This document shows positions 63,652-64,000 of a DNA stretch of 64,000 nt, in pieces. The position numbers and the translations under genes are program-made. Source of the stretch: Primulina eburnea (Eukaryota; Streptophyta; Magnoliopsida; Lamiales; Gesneriaceae); contig NC_133108.1 in the NCBI RefSeq assembly GCF_022965805.1, forward strand, positions 41,734,051-41,798,050, written 5' to 3'. Positions within the stretch are counted from its first letter, which is position 1; each line of letters starts with the position of its first letter. The notes under the pieces were generated by a model. That model was given only the letters and a program-made list of their open reading frames with translations. It did not search any database and had not been told where the DNA came from.

Positions 63652-63813
63652 TCAGTAATAAAGAGAACCTGCAAAAAGAAACAAAATAGTAGTCAATAAT
63701 AGAAAATTTTCACCAACAAATCGTACATCACTTTAGAGAACAATTGGCCTACCCTGCCACCAGTTTCCTCTCGAGGCACTGCCTGACTCATCTTCTCCTC
63801 CATCTTTATTAAA
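63652..63813 (-). CDS. Possible last two coding exons of an unidentified gene (partial)
   Basis: A candidate exon 63813-63753 is preceded by TTTATGTCTAG and followed by GTAGGC. It encodes a hydrophilic FNKDGGEDESGS-type stretch that ends NWWQ. It joins 63668-63652 after TTTTTGCAG to give GSLYY and a TGA stop. The junction keeps frame, and the acidic/Gly/Ser tail ending in WWQGSLYY looks protein-like. The rest of the gene would lie beyond the right edge. An alternative reading is an unspliced-start frame from the ATG at about 63817 (MSSLIKMEEKMSQ). I do not recognise the family. Confidence 0.38.
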
Positions 63814-64000
63814 CTAGACATAAACCAAAATTACGTTAAAGCATATAGTTAACTTCGACTGTAATAGCTTTTCCTATACGTAACACAATTGTAACAATGT
63901 GTTTGAATGGTAAAAAGGTATCTTTTTGTCGAATTTCCTGAGATAGACAAAAGAATTATAGCGCCTTCATACACATACAAATTAGTGAATTCCCCATGGT

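Overview
The window is nuclear DNA from a flowering plant. Several genes have introns with GT..AG junctions, the space between genes is AT-rich and full of small transposons and TA microsatellites, and every recognisable protein is a plant family (legume-lectin receptor kinase, QALGGH zinc finger, BELL homeodomain, DUF604 glycosyltransferase). A 180-bp foldback repeat built on GTGAGAC/GTCTCAC occurs about 13 times. I associate it with asterids, possibly Lamiales, but this is recollection and not proof.

Genes from left to right: an intronless L-type lectin receptor kinase (308-2380, -); a remnant of a DUF668 (PSK-simulator-like) gene (about 3774-4267, -); a three-exon DUF604 Fringe-like glycosyltransferase (5025-7639, -); a SUPERMAN/ZFP10-type C2H2 zinc finger with an EAR motif (15409-16224, -); a small 88-aa plant protein of unknown function (26685-26951, +); a seven-exon AKR4C aldo-keto reductase (29474-31666, +); an 11-exon plastid-type uracil phosphoribosyltransferase gene that appears broken (33351-37126, +); tRNA-Val(CAC) (38035-38108, -); a seven-exon mitochondrial carrier (43888-46680, -); a four-exon BEL1-like homeodomain gene with upstream ORFs (55417-58564, +); an intronless glyoxal/galactose-oxidase-like copper radical oxidase (60024-61622, -); and what looks like the last two coding exons of a minus-strand gene entering from the right (63652-63813). 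Splice junctions were read by eye, and every listed exon set keeps a continuous reading frame except the UPP locus.

The gene order matches, as I recall it, two paralogous Arabidopsis blocks interleaved: At2g37710-At2g37890 (LecRK, DUF604, ZFP10, small protein, AKR4C, carrier) and At3g53810-At3g53950 (LecRK, AKR4C11, UPP, carrier, glyoxal oxidase). The window therefore probably preserves an ancestral order that was split by duplication and loss in Arabidopsis.

The rest is mostly transposon debris. There are Mutator-type MITEs with 9-bp target duplications (the GTGAGAC family), an 866-bp GC-rich hAT-like element with a perfect 8-bp duplication, a 379-bp hAT-like MITE, two solo LTRs in inverted orientation, a Tourist-like element, tandem duplications and long TA arrays. 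The genes act in unrelated processes (signalling, glycosylation, transcription, detoxification, pyrimidine salvage, mitochondrial transport, wall oxidation). This is ordinary plant gene space, and nothing in it suggests a metabolic cluster.
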